Origin: JAYYZW01 sp965217605
GTDB lineage: Bacteria > Pseudomonadota > Gammaproteobacteria > Ga0077536
Length of the DNA stretch: 64,000 bases
Direction of reading: 5' to 3'
Assembly: GCA_965217605.1 (NCBI GenBank)
Contig: CBDCJB010000013.1
Span: 248,001-312,000 of the forward strand
The notes beneath the pieces were generated by a model that searched no databases, had not been told where the DNA came from, and was given only the letters and a program-made list of their open reading frames with translations. Each line of letters starts with the position of its first letter. The first letter of the stretch is position 1. The position numbers and the translations under genes were made by a program. This document shows positions 25,855 to 35,325 of this stretch, piece by piece.

Positions 25855-26661
25855 TCAATGACTGCCACTTTTGAGTTCAGCGACCTCAAATAGCCCATCC
25901 CTGAGATCTGGATCGATCGCCACCTCTTCGACGATAAAGATCGTCTTGGTATTGAATTTGAAGTCCGACATCGTCGTTCGAAACGGGACCCAATGGTCGT
26001 CTACCATCTGAATCTCCGCCCGGTCGACGACGAGCTGCTTGCGTAAATCGCCGTTGGGCGCCAAGAAGTCCGATCGGACGGGCAGGCAGAACTCTTCGTC
26101 GACGAAAAAGCGAATCAAGCTGTAATGGGAATTATCGTCGCGCTTCACCGTCTCGAGCACGTAAGCGGCATGGCCATCGACGTCTGAGTCTTCTACACGA
26201 ACGACCTCCTCTCGTTCATCGACACGATAGAAGTACGAAAAATCCTCGTACGTGAAATCGGTGCCCAGGATGGACCCGAAAAACGATTCACCGCTAACCC
26301 GCCTGACTCGTTTGATCTTGGGCGAGTAGGTCATATACGACACGACGTTTCTTTCCACGTCATCGTTGATCAGAACGGCGACGCCTTTGTCGTCGAGCGG
26401 CTCCATCACGCGTACGAGCACGCGTGAGTTGTTATTCTCCGAACGTTTCCAATAGATGAGGCGCCTCGACTCGCGAACAAACCCGTTCGCACCGACGACC
26501 TCTATCCTCTGTAACTGGGTTGCGGTTTCCGTCGGTAACGCGCGTTCTGCACAAGCGCGAACCTCGGGGTCTTCGATGCGCGTCGTATCAAAGGCGAATG
26601 CGGGAAAGGTTATTAAGCACAGCGCGATCGCGAGTAGGCGGTAACACCTGTGTTCAGGCAA
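25855..26661 (-). CDS. Outer-membrane lipoprotein-sorting (LolA-like) protein
   Basis: A 268-aa periplasmic protein of the LolA/LolB-like superfamily (COG-type 'outer membrane lipoprotein-sorting protein'). The signal peptide CYRLLAIALCLITFPAFAF ends near residue 23. Typical blocks follow: SVLVRVMEPLDDKGVAVL-type sequence (here RVLVRVMEPLDDKGVAVL), SYMTYSPKIKRVRRVSGESFFGSILGTDFTYEDF in parts, and a C-terminal FKFNTKTIFIVEEVAIDPDL strand. Such proteins usually accompany RND/MMPL exporters, as here, and may carry hydrophobic cargo across the periplasm. The start is a TTG at 26661, supported by AAAGGAGAAC upstream; no ATG fits the signal peptide. Confidence 0.82.
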   Translation of the reverse strand: MPEHRCYRLLAIALCLITFPAFAFDTTRIEDPEVRACAERALPTETATQLQRIEVVGANGFVRESRRLIYWKRSENNNSRVLVRVMEPLDDKGVAVLINDDVERNVVSYMTYSPKIKRVRRVSGESFFGSILGTDFTYEDFSYFYRVDEREEVVRVEDSDVDGHAAYVLETVKRDDNSHYSLIRFFVDEEFCLPVRSDFLAPNGDLRKQLVVDRAEIQMVDDHWVPFRTTMSDFKFNTKTIFIVEEVAIDPDLRDGLFEVAELKSGSH

Positions 26662-26722
26662 TCCAGTTCTCCTTTATTCGTGCGATAGCCGGTCTTAACC
26701 CTAGCGGATCTCGATCGGCGTG

Positions 26723-28495
26723 TCAGGTTCCCTCTTTTGGCTTCGCGCCGCAGGCAAGTGCGTCGGGGTAGTGGCGCCGCGCAAATGCTTCGGTGATATA
26801 ACCATTTTCGAGATCGTCGATCACAGCGGCGGCGTCGCGTTCTGAGGGCGGACCAAAGCCGCCGCCCCCACCCGTTTTCATGACGAACCTGGCCCCGGTG
26901 GGGAGGTGCAGACCGGTGCCCTTTGCGGCCGCGCGCACGGTGCCGTCGGGAAGGTGAATCGTCGCCGTGTTGGTTCTGCCGTCCTGCCCACCGGCGAGGC
27001 CCCAGGCCGTCGCCTTGGTGCCCTCGATCACCGGCGTCGTATAGGTGTTGTCGTCGCGGGATTCGAAAACCTTGTCGAAGCCGAGCCCGCCGCGGTGCTT
27101 CCCCGCTCCACCGGAGTCCGGCGCCAGCTCCTCCTGCACGATTAAGAACTGCGTCTTAGTCTCATAGATTTCGGCGGGCACGAGACGCGCCGATCCGACC
27201 GCGAAATGCTGTAGGCAGTTCGCGCCGTCGCCAGCGGTATGCGCGCCCTGGCCGCTCGGATGCGGCGGGCCGTCGTACCACAGTTCGCCCGTCGCCGGGT
27301 CTATACCCCAGGACACGAGCCCATGCACGTGGCCGCCTGAACAAGCGGGTACGCGCTCCGGCGCCGCCTGCGCAACCGCCCGGTAAATGACGTCGACGGC
27401 GTGCGCGGCCGGCCATGCGTAGAGGAAACAGGGATCCGGGGATACGGGATGAAAGAGAGAGCCCGGCCGCGTGATGATCTCGACCGGTCGATAGATCCCC
27501 TCGTGGGGTGCGCCGCTGCCTTCGACGAGCAGGCTCATCGCGAGGCGCGTCACCGATACCGTCGTCGGCAGCGGGCAATTGATCGGCCCGCGTTGCGCAT
27601 CGGGCACGTCGGAATAATCGACCCGTACCGTCGAGCCGTCGATCTCGACCGCGATCTCGAACGGGATCGGATCGTGATCGACGCCGTTGTCATCCATCAG
27701 CCCGGCGGCCAGGTAGCGCCCGTCCGGCATATCCGCATAGGCCTTGCGCGCGATCGTCTCGCCGTGCTCGAACATGCGCTCGACGCACGAGCGGAAGGTC
27801 TCGAGGCCATAGCGATCGACCAGGTGCGACAACGCGCTCGCACCGGTGCGCACACCCATCGTCTGCGCGCCAACGTCGCCGGCGAGGATCCGCGGCATCC
27901 GCGAGTTGACGAGCATGATCTGGTAGATCTCATCGTTACGCTCGCCGCGGCGAAATAGTTTCACACCGGGAAAGAAGGTCCCTTCCTGATAAACGTCGAT
28001 CGTGTCGGTACAGTACGGCGCCTGAGCTCCGATATCCGGCCAATGCGCCTTGATCGTCGTATAGCCGACGAGCTCGTCGCCGCACGCGAACACCGGCATC
28101 ACCAGCGCGGCGTCCTGCGCATGAGAGCCGATCCCATAGGGCCAGTTGTAAAGGATGATGTCACCGGGTTCGAGGTTCTCCTCGCCGCCGACGCCCTCGA
28201 CCGCGCCCTCGATACAGAAGCTCATCGTACCCATGAACAAGGGCAGACTCGGGGCCTGGGCGAGGAGCCGGAGTTCACGGTCGTAAATTGCGACGGCGAA
28301 ATCGCGGACTTCGTAAATATTCGGTGCGAAGGCAGCGCGAATGAGCACCCATTTCATCTGACCCGCCGCCGAATTGAGGGCATGACGGATCACTTCGGTC
28401 GTGATCGGATCGGCCTTTTCAGCAATCTGGCGACCGTCGCGATCGGGTAGCGGTTCGCTCGCAACGGTAGTGACTCGTTCGATGATTGCTGACAT
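26723..28495 (-). CDS. hyuB: Hydantoinase B/oxoprolinase family subunit
   Basis: A 590-aa HyuB-type subunit of the ATP-dependent hydantoinase/5-oxoprolinase/acetone-carboxylase superfamily. Typical blocks are DPITTEVIRHALNSAAGQMK, GDIILYNWPYGIGSHAQDAALV, SRMPRILAGDVGAQTMGVRTG and GGGGGFGPPSERD at the C-terminus. With HyuA it should hydrolyse or carboxylate a cyclic amide or ketone using ATP; which substrate cannot be stated. It starts 17 bp after hyuA, so the two are translated from one message. No further carboxylase gamma-subunit gene is adjacent, favouring a hydantoinase/oxoprolinase role. Confidence 0.9.
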   Translation of the reverse strand: MSAIIERVTTVASEPLPDRDGRQIAEKADPITTEVIRHALNSAAGQMKWVLIRAAFAPNIYEVRDFAVAIYDRELRLLAQAPSLPLFMGTMSFCIEGAVEGVGGEENLEPGDIILYNWPYGIGSHAQDAALVMPVFACGDELVGYTTIKAHWPDIGAQAPYCTDTIDVYQEGTFFPGVKLFRRGERNDEIYQIMLVNSRMPRILAGDVGAQTMGVRTGASALSHLVDRYGLETFRSCVERMFEHGETIARKAYADMPDGRYLAAGLMDDNGVDHDPIPFEIAVEIDGSTVRVDYSDVPDAQRGPINCPLPTTVSVTRLAMSLLVEGSGAPHEGIYRPVEIITRPGSLFHPVSPDPCFLYAWPAAHAVDVIYRAVAQAAPERVPACSGGHVHGLVSWGIDPATGELWYDGPPHPSGQGAHTAGDGANCLQHFAVGSARLVPAEIYETKTQFLIVQEELAPDSGGAGKHRGGLGFDKVFESRDDNTYTTPVIEGTKATAWGLAGGQDGRTNTATIHLPDGTVRAAAKGTGLHLPTGARFVMKTGGGGGFGPPSERDAAAVIDDLENGYITEAFARRHYPDALACGAKPKEGT

Positions 28496-28512
28496 GGATC
28501 GTCCCTCCGCCG

Positions 28513-30546
28513 TTAGCGCTCGGACATTGTGACAAAAAGTGCGCCGGTCTCGTCAACGGTTGCGGAAAAGCCCGCATCGATGTAGGTGGTCGCGGTTTCT
28601 TCACCTACGATCACCGGCCCCTCGAGCACGGCGCCGCGCTCGAGCCCGGCCCGCTCGATGTGTGCGAAATCGAGCCACCGCTCCTCGGAGAACGAATACG
28701 CGCGCATGCGCGGTGCCTCTGCGCTGCCATTCGTTGCGGTGGATCGAAGCACCTCGGCCTTGCGGCGGGGCAGCGGTTCGCGCTCCGTCGCGCGCAACGT
28801 GACGATTTCGGGTTCGAACTCGAGCGTATAGGCGAACGTCTTCGTATACGTCTCCGTGAAGCGGTCGACCAGACCATCCGCTGTGACGGAGAGCTGCCCG
28901 CCGTTAGAAGGCGCGGATACCGTAACCGTATGCTCCTGGCCCTTGTAACGCATGTCGAATGCGATTTCGCGCACGCGCTCGCGGTCGCTCGGACGGGTCC
29001 GTGCTTCGATGGTCGAAAAGAGATCTTCAAAGATGCCACGTGCCTCTTCGAGTACCGCGTCGGTCAGCGCCATCACGCGAGTCCGTGTCGCCGTGCGGAC
29101 CAAGTCCGCGCCGAGCATACCCCAGGCCGAGAAGTTCCCTGGATACGGCGGAATCACGATGCGCGGTATCTCGAGCTCGCGGGCTAGGAGCGTGGCGAAG
29201 AGCGGCCCGGCGCCGCCGAAGGCCATGAGCGTTACCGCGCGCGGATCGCGGCCTTGCTGTACGGTGATCTCGCGCATCGTCCCGGCCATCGCCGCGCTCG
29301 CGATGACCATGACGCCACGCGCCACGGCGGCGACATCGAGTTCGAGCGGCCCGGCTAAGGTCGCGAGCGCGTCTTCCGCGCGCGCCGAGTCGGGGCGCAG
29401 GCCGGACGCGAGCTCGGCAGGAAGCATTCCGAGAAGAAGTGCGGCATCGGTGACGGTCGGCTCGACGCCACCGCGTCCATAGCAAGCGGGCCCGGGATAG
29501 GCGCCCGCGCTGCGCGGGCCAACCCTCAACAAACCCCCATCGTCGACGTAGGCGATCGAACCGCCGCCCGCGCCGATGGAGCGCACATCGACCCACGCCG
29601 CCTGGATGGGCATACCGGCGACCGCGCCCTCGTAGAGCAGGCGCGCATCGCCGTCGCTAACGAGGGCGGTGTCGAAGCTCGTGCCACCGACATCGGCTGT
29701 GATGACCTCCTCGAGCGCTAAGTCGCGCGCCAGTTCACCGGCGCCCTGGACCCCGCCGACGGGCCCTGAAAGGATCGTCTCGAACGGCCGCTCGGCGGCC
29801 TCGTGGAATGTAATCGCGCCGCCGTCGGGCCGCACCACGCGCAATTCTCCAGCGTAGCCGGCATCGCCGAGCGCATGTTCCAGATGGCCGAGGTAGGCGC
29901 GCATCGAGGGGCGGAGGTAAGCGTCGACGACCGTCGTCGCGGTGCGCTCATATTCGCGATATTCACCGGAGACGAGGTGTGAGAGCGATATTTCACCGTC
30001 GAAGCCCGCTTCGCGCAGGATGCGAGCAGCTTCCAGCTCGTGCTCGGGATTCGCGTACGCATGCAGGAAAGCGATCGCAACGGTGGCAACGCCGGCGCGC
30101 TCGAACACGTCGAGCGCATCGCGCACGTCCGCCGGGTCGAGCGGCGTCAGAACCTCGCCACTACCGAGCAACCGTTCGGTCACAGGTAGCCGCAGCTTCC
30201 GCGGTACCAGCGGAGACACGGGCTTCGCGAACAGTCCGTAGGGATCGTCGCGTTCGGTGCGACGGATCTCGAGCACGTCGCGAAAGCCCCGGGTACAGAG
30301 CATGCCGATCGCGGGACCCGAGCGTTGCAGGATCGTATTGAGGCCGACCGTCGTGCCATGGAGAAAATATTCGCTCGCGGCGAGCTCCGTCCCGTCCAGC
30401 ACGGTCGAGATGCTCGCCTCTACGCCCTGTTCGGGGGAATCCGGCACCGTCGGTACCTTGCCGATCCGGACCTCGCCCGAGCCGTCGTCATAGAAAACGA
30501 CGTCGGTAAACGTCCCGCCGACGTCGACACCTACGCGGGTTGCCAT
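28513..30546 (-). CDS. hyuA: Hydantoinase A/oxoprolinase family subunit
   Basis: A 677-aa HyuA-type subunit with an actin-like ATPase core. The N-terminal phosphate-binding motif is RVGVDVGGTFTDVVFYDDG, followed by FLHGTTVGLNTILQR. The second ATP motif is ITADVGGTSFDTALV, and GAGGGSIAYVDDGG and FGGAGPLFA lie in the expected order. It activates substrate carbonyls with ATP in concert with HyuB. First gene of the hyuAB operon. The 286 bp upstream carry no gene and lead to a divergent PEP-CTERM gene. Confidence 0.9.
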   Translation of the reverse strand: MATRVGVDVGGTFTDVVFYDDGSGEVRIGKVPTVPDSPEQGVEASISTVLDGTELAASEYFLHGTTVGLNTILQRSGPAIGMLCTRGFRDVLEIRRTERDDPYGLFAKPVSPLVPRKLRLPVTERLLGSGEVLTPLDPADVRDALDVFERAGVATVAIAFLHAYANPEHELEAARILREAGFDGEISLSHLVSGEYREYERTATTVVDAYLRPSMRAYLGHLEHALGDAGYAGELRVVRPDGGAITFHEAAERPFETILSGPVGGVQGAGELARDLALEEVITADVGGTSFDTALVSDGDARLLYEGAVAGMPIQAAWVDVRSIGAGGGSIAYVDDGGLLRVGPRSAGAYPGPACYGRGGVEPTVTDAALLLGMLPAELASGLRPDSARAEDALATLAGPLELDVAAVARGVMVIASAAMAGTMREITVQQGRDPRAVTLMAFGGAGPLFATLLARELEIPRIVIPPYPGNFSAWGMLGADLVRTATRTRVMALTDAVLEEARGIFEDLFSTIEARTRPSDRERVREIAFDMRYKGQEHTVTVSAPSNGGQLSVTADGLVDRFTETYTKTFAYTLEFEPEIVTLRATEREPLPRRKAEVLRSTATNGSAEAPRMRAYSFSEERWLDFAHIERAGLERGAVLEGPVIVGEETATTYIDAGFSATVDETGALFVTMSER

Positions 30547-30775
30547 AGCGTTCGCCGCCTCGCCTCAGACCAGTGTGCCATCGCGCTATTCTAATTCGTC
30601 TGGACGCGGATCTCAGTCGCAATAATCAAAGCTCGAAGCGCCCGGGACGCCGTGCATTACCCGATTGGCGATCAAAATGGTTGGTGCCCGTAATCAGGGG
30701 GATCTGCAGCACGAAGTCATATACGGGATAGTGTGGAGGATTACCAATTCAGGCGGATAGATAAGGCGCTGTTGG

Positions 30776-30781
30776 TATAAT
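30776..30781 (+). promoter_or_regulatory. Extended -10 promoter candidate
   Basis: TATAAT preceded by TGG (extended -10, TGn). A matching -35 is weak. It lies 52 bp upstream of the PEP-CTERM-like gene at 30833. Confidence 0.45.
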
Positions 30782-30832
30782 TTCGAGCCAGTTGAACACA
30801 AGGGTTAGACCAGAAATCTAACGGCGGTATCC

Positions 30833-31552
30833 ATGTCTCTTTGGCAAATCAAAATACTTTTGCTATTGCTCAACATCCTTGCGCCTTCGGCCTCGTTTGC
30901 GGCGCTGGTGCTTTACAACGATCCCTCACTACCGGCCTCCGCTGACGGAATGAATATCACGCGGGATACGAGCACCGGCCTCGAATGGCTGGATGTGGAC
31001 GTTAGCGTCGGCCGCACTTTTGATGATCTGACCGGCGTCGACGGTACGAATGAGTTTATACCCGGCGGGGACTTCGCAGGTTTTCGCTACGCGATCAAAC
31101 AGGAACTCACCGGCGCACAGAACGGGCCGCAACTACCCAGTCTGCATCTGAGCCTCGGAATCAGCCCGTTCAGTTTTTCCGACATCGGAAGTTACCCGGA
31201 TGTCCGGGGCTTACTTGCAATCAACGGTTGCTTCGGCGCCTGCGCTGTCGCGCAGTATTTTCAAGGGGTCGCTCCAGCCGCTTACGGCTACGTTTACGGA
31301 GCCATACTGCTGAATGATGGCGTGACAGAAGCGGAAGCATCGCTGGAGACATTTCGACACGGAAGCAACAATTGGGGTCGACATAATCCGTCCTCGCCCC
31401 CGGTAATAAACAATCCACCGAATGATGCATTCGTTCCTCCGGTACTCAAGGGCAACTGGCTCGTTCGCGCGGTGCCGATCCCCGCACCTTTCGTGTTATT
31501 GCTGACCGGGTTGACTATCCTCACCGTGCGCACCAAAACGGTTGTTGCATAG
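30833..31552 (+). CDS. PEP-CTERM-like (VPLPA variant) exported protein
   Basis: A 239-aa secreted protein with a signal peptide (KILLLLLNILAPSASFAAL). A domain opens LVLYNDPSLPASADGMNITRD and contains TGLEWLDVDVSVGRTFDDL, a motif seen in many exosortase-sorted proteins. A C-terminal sorting signal follows: VPIPAPFVLLLTGLTIL and then TVRTK. Function unknown. It is preceded by an extended -10 box and followed by a decayed RAYT gene. Confidence 0.82.
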   Translation: MSLWQIKILLLLLNILAPSASFAALVLYNDPSLPASADGMNITRDTSTGLEWLDVDVSVGRTFDDLTGVDGTNEFIPGGDFAGFRYAIKQELTGAQNGPQLPSLHLSLGISPFSFSDIGSYPDVRGLLAINGCFGACAVAQYFQGVAPAAYGYVYGAILLNDGVTEAEASLETFRHGSNNWGRHNPSSPPVINNPPNDAFVPPVLKGNWLVRAVPIPAPFVLLLTGLTILTVRTKTVVA

Positions 31553-31637
31553 TGCATGGGATCGGACTTCGCCATCTAATCGATCAACAACGGAAACCGC
31601 AAAAAATCGAATACTGACGCCGCTGTGTAGCACGCGC

Positions 31638-31800
31638 CTTTTTCAGAAGTTCGCCCGCGACCCGTGTACCTGGATTAGTTGGTTGTTCGAAGCAAATCGC
31701 GTTTTGGACTGCGCGTGCTCAACTACGTTACGTCTAATCATACCCATCTGCTGGCGGTGGACACCGGGCATAGCGAAATCCCGCTCAGCCGGCACTTCCT
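31638..31800 (+). pseudogene. REP-associated tyrosine transposase (RAYT) remnant
   Basis: Two frames joined by a one-base loss near 31704 read LFQKFARDPCTWISWLFEA and then GLRVLNYVTSNHTHLLAVDTG. The NHTHLL part holds the HxH metal motif of Y1/HUH transposases, and the order matches RAYTs (KFARDR..W..WLFEAK..FGL.VLNYVVTSNHIHLLV.DTG). Only about 55 of roughly 230-300 residues remain. Several REP-like sequences elsewhere in the window are plausible former substrates. The rest of the 304-bp gap between 31553 and 31856 shows nothing else I can identify. Confidence 0.7.
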
Positions 31801-31856
31801 ATATCCGCTTTCTAAGCTCAAAAAACTGACCAAATATATCTAAAATATTAATTAAA

Positions 31857-33434
31857 TCAATTAGATATGTTGGTCCGACCCCTTCGCCGACAACGGTCGC
31901 ATTTTCCGCATTGGGGCGGGTCGCTTTCTCCGAACCATTGACGCACGAACACACTGCGACAGATCGCCGTTCCGGTGTAGTCCGCGATCGCATTGATGCG
32001 CCGCATATCCTCGCGTTGCACGGTTTTGAAACGCCGCGCCAAATCCGCAATCGCCTCGTGTAAGGTCGTGGTGTCGACGCGCACACTGAGCTTACGATCG
32101 GCCTCCCGCATGAGCAGGCCTGCTTCTTCGAGTTGACTACACAGCGCACGACACGGTGTCGCGGGCACCTGCGCGGAGAGCGCCAAGTCTTTCACCGTGA
32201 CGTCGCGCTCCGCGTCCGCCCAGGCCGCCAATGCCCGACCTATGCTCTCGAGCTGGCTCGTGCTGACGTGTCCTTTTGCGCGTAGGCGCTTCTGAATATC
32301 CAGATCCGAAGGATCGAACAACAAGATGCAGCGCGCCGGGCGACCGTCGCGCCCGGCGCGCCCGGCTTCCTGAACGTACTGCTCCACCGAACCGGGAACT
32401 TGATAATGCAGGATGTAGCGAATATTCGCTTTGTCTATGCCCATGCCGAATGCGCTCGTCGCCACCATCACCATGCGCGCGCGCCGTCGGGCGTACTGCT
32501 TTTGGGCGCGCTCGCGTTCCGTTTTTGTCATGCGGCCGTGATAACGCGTTACTGGAATGCGCGCCCGTTTGAGCGCCCGGAAGATCTCGTCCACGGCTTT
32601 CGTGGTCGCGCAGTACACGATGCCGGGACGGCGTAAACGCCGGATCAACTTGCCGGCGGCAGCGAGTTTCAGACTGCCCGGCACGTCCTGTACCGACAGG
32701 CGCAAGTTATCGCGATGGGGTGGCGCCACGACGGTGACGGGCCGGGTCATGTGCAAGCGTTCGACGATGTCGTCCTGCACGCGGGGCGTTGCCGTTGCGG
32801 TGAGTGCGAGGACGGCTGGATCCCCGAGCGCGGCGCGCTCGATGCCGACGCGCAAATAAGCCGGCCGAAAATCGTGTCCCCACTCCGAGATGCAATGCGC
32901 TTCGTCAACGCACAGCAAAGCCGGGCGTGTTTTCTTCAATGCTGCGCGCATGTCATCGCTTTCGAGGGTTTCCGGCGTCGTCAACACGACCAACTTTCCG
33001 CCGCGCCGGATCCGATCGAGCGCTTCGGCACGGGCGCGCTTGCCAATCGTGCTATCGACGCGTACCGCCGGAACGTCGTAACGTTGAAGCGCGACTTCTT
33101 GATCGCGCATGAGCGCGATTAAGGGGAACAAGGTGACTACCGGGCGCTCAGCCAACATGGCTAATACTTGGTATATGAGCGATTTGCCATAACCCGTCGG
33201 CAGGACGACAAGCGTGTCGCGCCCTTTAAACACGGCGCGCATGGCATCGGCTTGCTCGGCGCGCAGCGGGTCGATACGAAATTGGGATCGCGCGACTCGA
33301 CGACAATCGCGCACGGTCATGCCATCGAACGGTGCGCCTCGATCGCGCACCGACGGCTTTGTTGTAGCCGACGCCCGTTTACGCGTCGGCGCTTTCTTTT
33401 CAGCGGTTTTTGGAGTTGTCTTTGTCTGGCACAT
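31857..33434 (-). CDS. recQ: RecQ-family ATP-dependent DNA helicase
   Basis: A 525-aa RecQ-like 3'-5' helicase. Walker A is LPTGYGKSLIYQV, the DEAH box CVDEAHCISEWGHDFRPAY, and motif III ALTATATPRVQDDI. The helicase C domain has FGMGIDKANIRYILHYQ and GRAGRDGRPARC. A zinc-binding module ends the protein (ICRSVFVRQWFGESDPPQCGKCDRC in parts), but the HRDC domain of E. coli RecQ is absent. The basic N-terminal extension (KKAPTRKRASATTK) is unusual. The last seven codons (GRTNISN and stop) lie within a GGGTCGGACCA repeat next to the RAYT remnant, so the original C-terminus may have been replaced. Confidence 0.85.
   Translation of the reverse strand: MCQTKTTPKTAEKKAPTRKRASATTKPSVRDRGAPFDGMTVRDCRRVARSQFRIDPLRAEQADAMRAVFKGRDTLVVLPTGYGKSLIYQVLAMLAERPVVTLFPLIALMRDQEVALQRYDVPAVRVDSTIGKRARAEALDRIRRGGKLVVLTTPETLESDDMRAALKKTRPALLCVDEAHCISEWGHDFRPAYLRVGIERAALGDPAVLALTATATPRVQDDIVERLHMTRPVTVVAPPHRDNLRLSVQDVPGSLKLAAAGKLIRRLRRPGIVYCATTKAVDEIFRALKRARIPVTRYHGRMTKTERERAQKQYARRRARMVMVATSAFGMGIDKANIRYILHYQVPGSVEQYVQEAGRAGRDGRPARCILLFDPSDLDIQKRLRAKGHVSTSQLESIGRALAAWADAERDVTVKDLALSAQVPATPCRALCSQLEEAGLLMREADRKLSVRVDTTTLHEAIADLARRFKTVQREDMRRINAIADYTGTAICRSVFVRQWFGESDPPQCGKCDRCRRRGRTNISN
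31870..31882 (-). repeat. GGGTCGGACCA motif copy
   Basis: TTGGTCCGACCCC on the plus strand; related copies lie at 57066-57076 and 58674-58687. All three border mobile-element remnants. Here it overlaps the 3' end of the recQ-like gene. Confidence 0.45.
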
Positions 33435-33482
33435 GGTTGATTTGCGATCTGAACCGCGGATTGCGCCTTACGGCGCAACGCT

Positions 33483-33504
33483 TGCCCGCAAGCGGGACTC
33501 TAGA
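33483..33504 (-). repeat. REP-like palindrome
   Basis: TGCCCGCAAGCGGGACTC read on the minus strand gives GAGTCCCGCTTGCGGGCA, a copy of the REP-like family. It lies in the space between the recQ-like gene and the DUF1329 gene. Confidence 0.6.
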
Positions 33505-33593
33505 GGCGGCTCGGCTGCCGCATCATACGGCGAAATCCAGTCAGGCACGGAGCCTTGACCGTCGTTTCGCCGATGACCCAATTATGCAATTAC

Positions 33594-33621
33594 TTGCATA
33601 CATGTACATGACGGCTATACT
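33594..33621 (+). promoter_or_regulatory. Sigma-70-type promoter candidate with palindromic spacer
   Basis: TTGCAT (33594-33599) and TATACT (33616-33621) are separated by 16 bp. The spacer begins with the perfect 10-bp palindrome CATGTACATG (33601-33610), a possible repressor site. It lies 70 bp upstream of the DUF1329 gene. Confidence 0.5.
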
Positions 33622-33691
33622 CCGTTGATAACAACCCTAGACCGACGTACTCCGCCCGGCCAGCACCGGCACCGAAGGAGAAAGAATCGTC

Positions 33692-35068
33692 ATGCATATC
33701 CGTAAGTACGGTCCTGATTACACGCGAAGACACTTCCTCGAACAAATGAAACGCGGCGTCATCGCCGCCGGTGTATTGAATCCCGTGTGGTCCGCGGTGG
33801 CCGCCAACGGTGAATTCACCAAGTCCTATCCTGACGAACTGTTGTCGATCGAGGAATTCACGAAAGGTCGGTTGAAACCCGGAGATTTCATCGACGCCAG
33901 TAATGTCGACCTCGTGAAAGACCTGCTCGATCCCATCCGTTTCCACCAAATCAGCCAGATGGGGCGGCGCCTGGAATTGGTCGCGTCATCGACCGACATG
34001 ATGAAATTGAGCCCGGTGGATTATATCGAGGCGACCCTGCGCAATAAGGGCCGGGCCCGCTTCGATCCGAACGGTAACGTCGTCACCGACGAGGGTAAGC
34101 CCTGGATCGGTGGCAATCCGTTCCCCGAGCCCACTTCGGCGCTGGAGATCTTTGCCGGGATCACACTGACGTGGGGCCGCCACGATGTATCGCTCTACGC
34201 GATTAGAGAACACGACGTCGATTCGAGCGGCGAGTTGAAGTACCGGTACGAATTATTCTGGACTGAGTTTGCGCCGGTCGGGCGCGTGACCATCGATCCC
34301 AAACCTTACTGGCCCGGCCACGAGGACAAGCTGCGTTACAACTCGCTTTTTTTCATGAAACCCAACGACTACAAGGGCACGTCGTTTCTCAACATTTGGC
34401 ATTACGATCAACGCAGGATCCCGGACCTGATGGGTTACGTACCGCAGTTCAAGCGGGTCCGTCGTTTTCCCGCGAACCAGCGTTTCGAACCGCTCATCCC
34501 CGGCTCTACGCTGTATCTGTCGGATGTGTGGACCGCCGGCGACCCCTACCTGACCTGGGGAAATTACAAAATCATCGGTCGCGGTCCATTTCTGGGCGCG
34601 CTCACGGGTAACTGGAACTCCGCCCACGACAACTGGGAGCACACGACCCACGGCGGACCGAAAGGCCTGACTTTCTGGGATACGAAGGTTCAACTCCTGC
34701 CGGAGGTCATCATCGTCGAAGCGGAGCCCGTGCATTATGCCCGCGCGCCCATCAGTAAGAAGCGCGTGTGGTTCGACGTGCGCACCCTGCTGCCCGCGAA
34801 CATGGTGACCTACGATCGCCGCGGTCAAATCTTCAAATCGTTCGACGGCGCGGCGGACCTCTATGAGGACGGCGATAAACGCGTCATGGACGGCGCCTAC
34901 CCGTATTGGTCATGGTGCACGGTGCATGCCTATAACATTCAGAGTGACCATATGACGCGGATCGAACAGGTCCGCGAGATATCCGGCGGACACCACATGC
35001 GCGTCAACGACGGTAGCATTTACGACGAGCTGCTCACCAAACAGTCGCTGCGCCGGTTCGGAACTTGA
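33692..35068 (+). CDS. DUF1329 family exported protein
   Basis: A 458-aa periplasmic protein of the DUF1329 family. A twin-arginine-like N-terminus (YTRRHFLEQMKRGVIAAGVL) suggests Tat export. Family blocks include WIGGNPFPEPTSALEIFAGI, FLNIWHYDQRRIPDLMGYVPQ with KRVRRFPANQRFEP, and the C-terminal RVWFDVRTLLPANMVTYDRRG. DUF1329 proteins share the LolA-like fold and often act beside RND/MMPL exporters in sterol or lipid handling; here none is immediately adjacent. A promoter candidate lies at 33594-33621. Function is not established. Confidence 0.85.
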   Translation: MHIRKYGPDYTRRHFLEQMKRGVIAAGVLNPVWSAVAANGEFTKSYPDELLSIEEFTKGRLKPGDFIDASNVDLVKDLLDPIRFHQISQMGRRLELVASSTDMMKLSPVDYIEATLRNKGRARFDPNGNVVTDEGKPWIGGNPFPEPTSALEIFAGITLTWGRHDVSLYAIREHDVDSSGELKYRYELFWTEFAPVGRVTIDPKPYWPGHEDKLRYNSLFFMKPNDYKGTSFLNIWHYDQRRIPDLMGYVPQFKRVRRFPANQRFEPLIPGSTLYLSDVWTAGDPYLTWGNYKIIGRGPFLGALTGNWNSAHDNWEHTTHGGPKGLTFWDTKVQLLPEVIIVEAEPVHYARAPISKKRVWFDVRTLLPANMVTYDRRGQIFKSFDGAADLYEDGDKRVMDGAYPYWSWCTVHAYNIQSDHMTRIEQVREISGGHHMRVNDGSIYDELLTKQSLRRFGT

Positions 35069-35325
35069 TACCCTGCCAGCGCTCGGCGCCGCCGACAAAC
35101 GCACTCCTCACGTTCCGTTAACGCCCGGATAACGGCCACCTGCCTAGCCTCGAGCGTGGTTCGGTCCATGCGAGGTCGTCAATGAGAGTAATTACTGCTA
35201 CAGCGCTGCTGCTGGCGACGATGGTGTGTCTGCGCGCATCCGCATCGTGTTTCGAGAAAGACATCGCGTTGTCCGACGTCCCCCTCGGCGTCCTGACCGC
35301 CGCGCGCAATGCGGTCGAAGGCCTA

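Noticed and set aside
31542..31829. 95-aa gene after the PEP-CTERM-like gene
   Set aside because: It has no ribosome-binding site or start context, and its central part is the RAYT remnant in a shifted frame.
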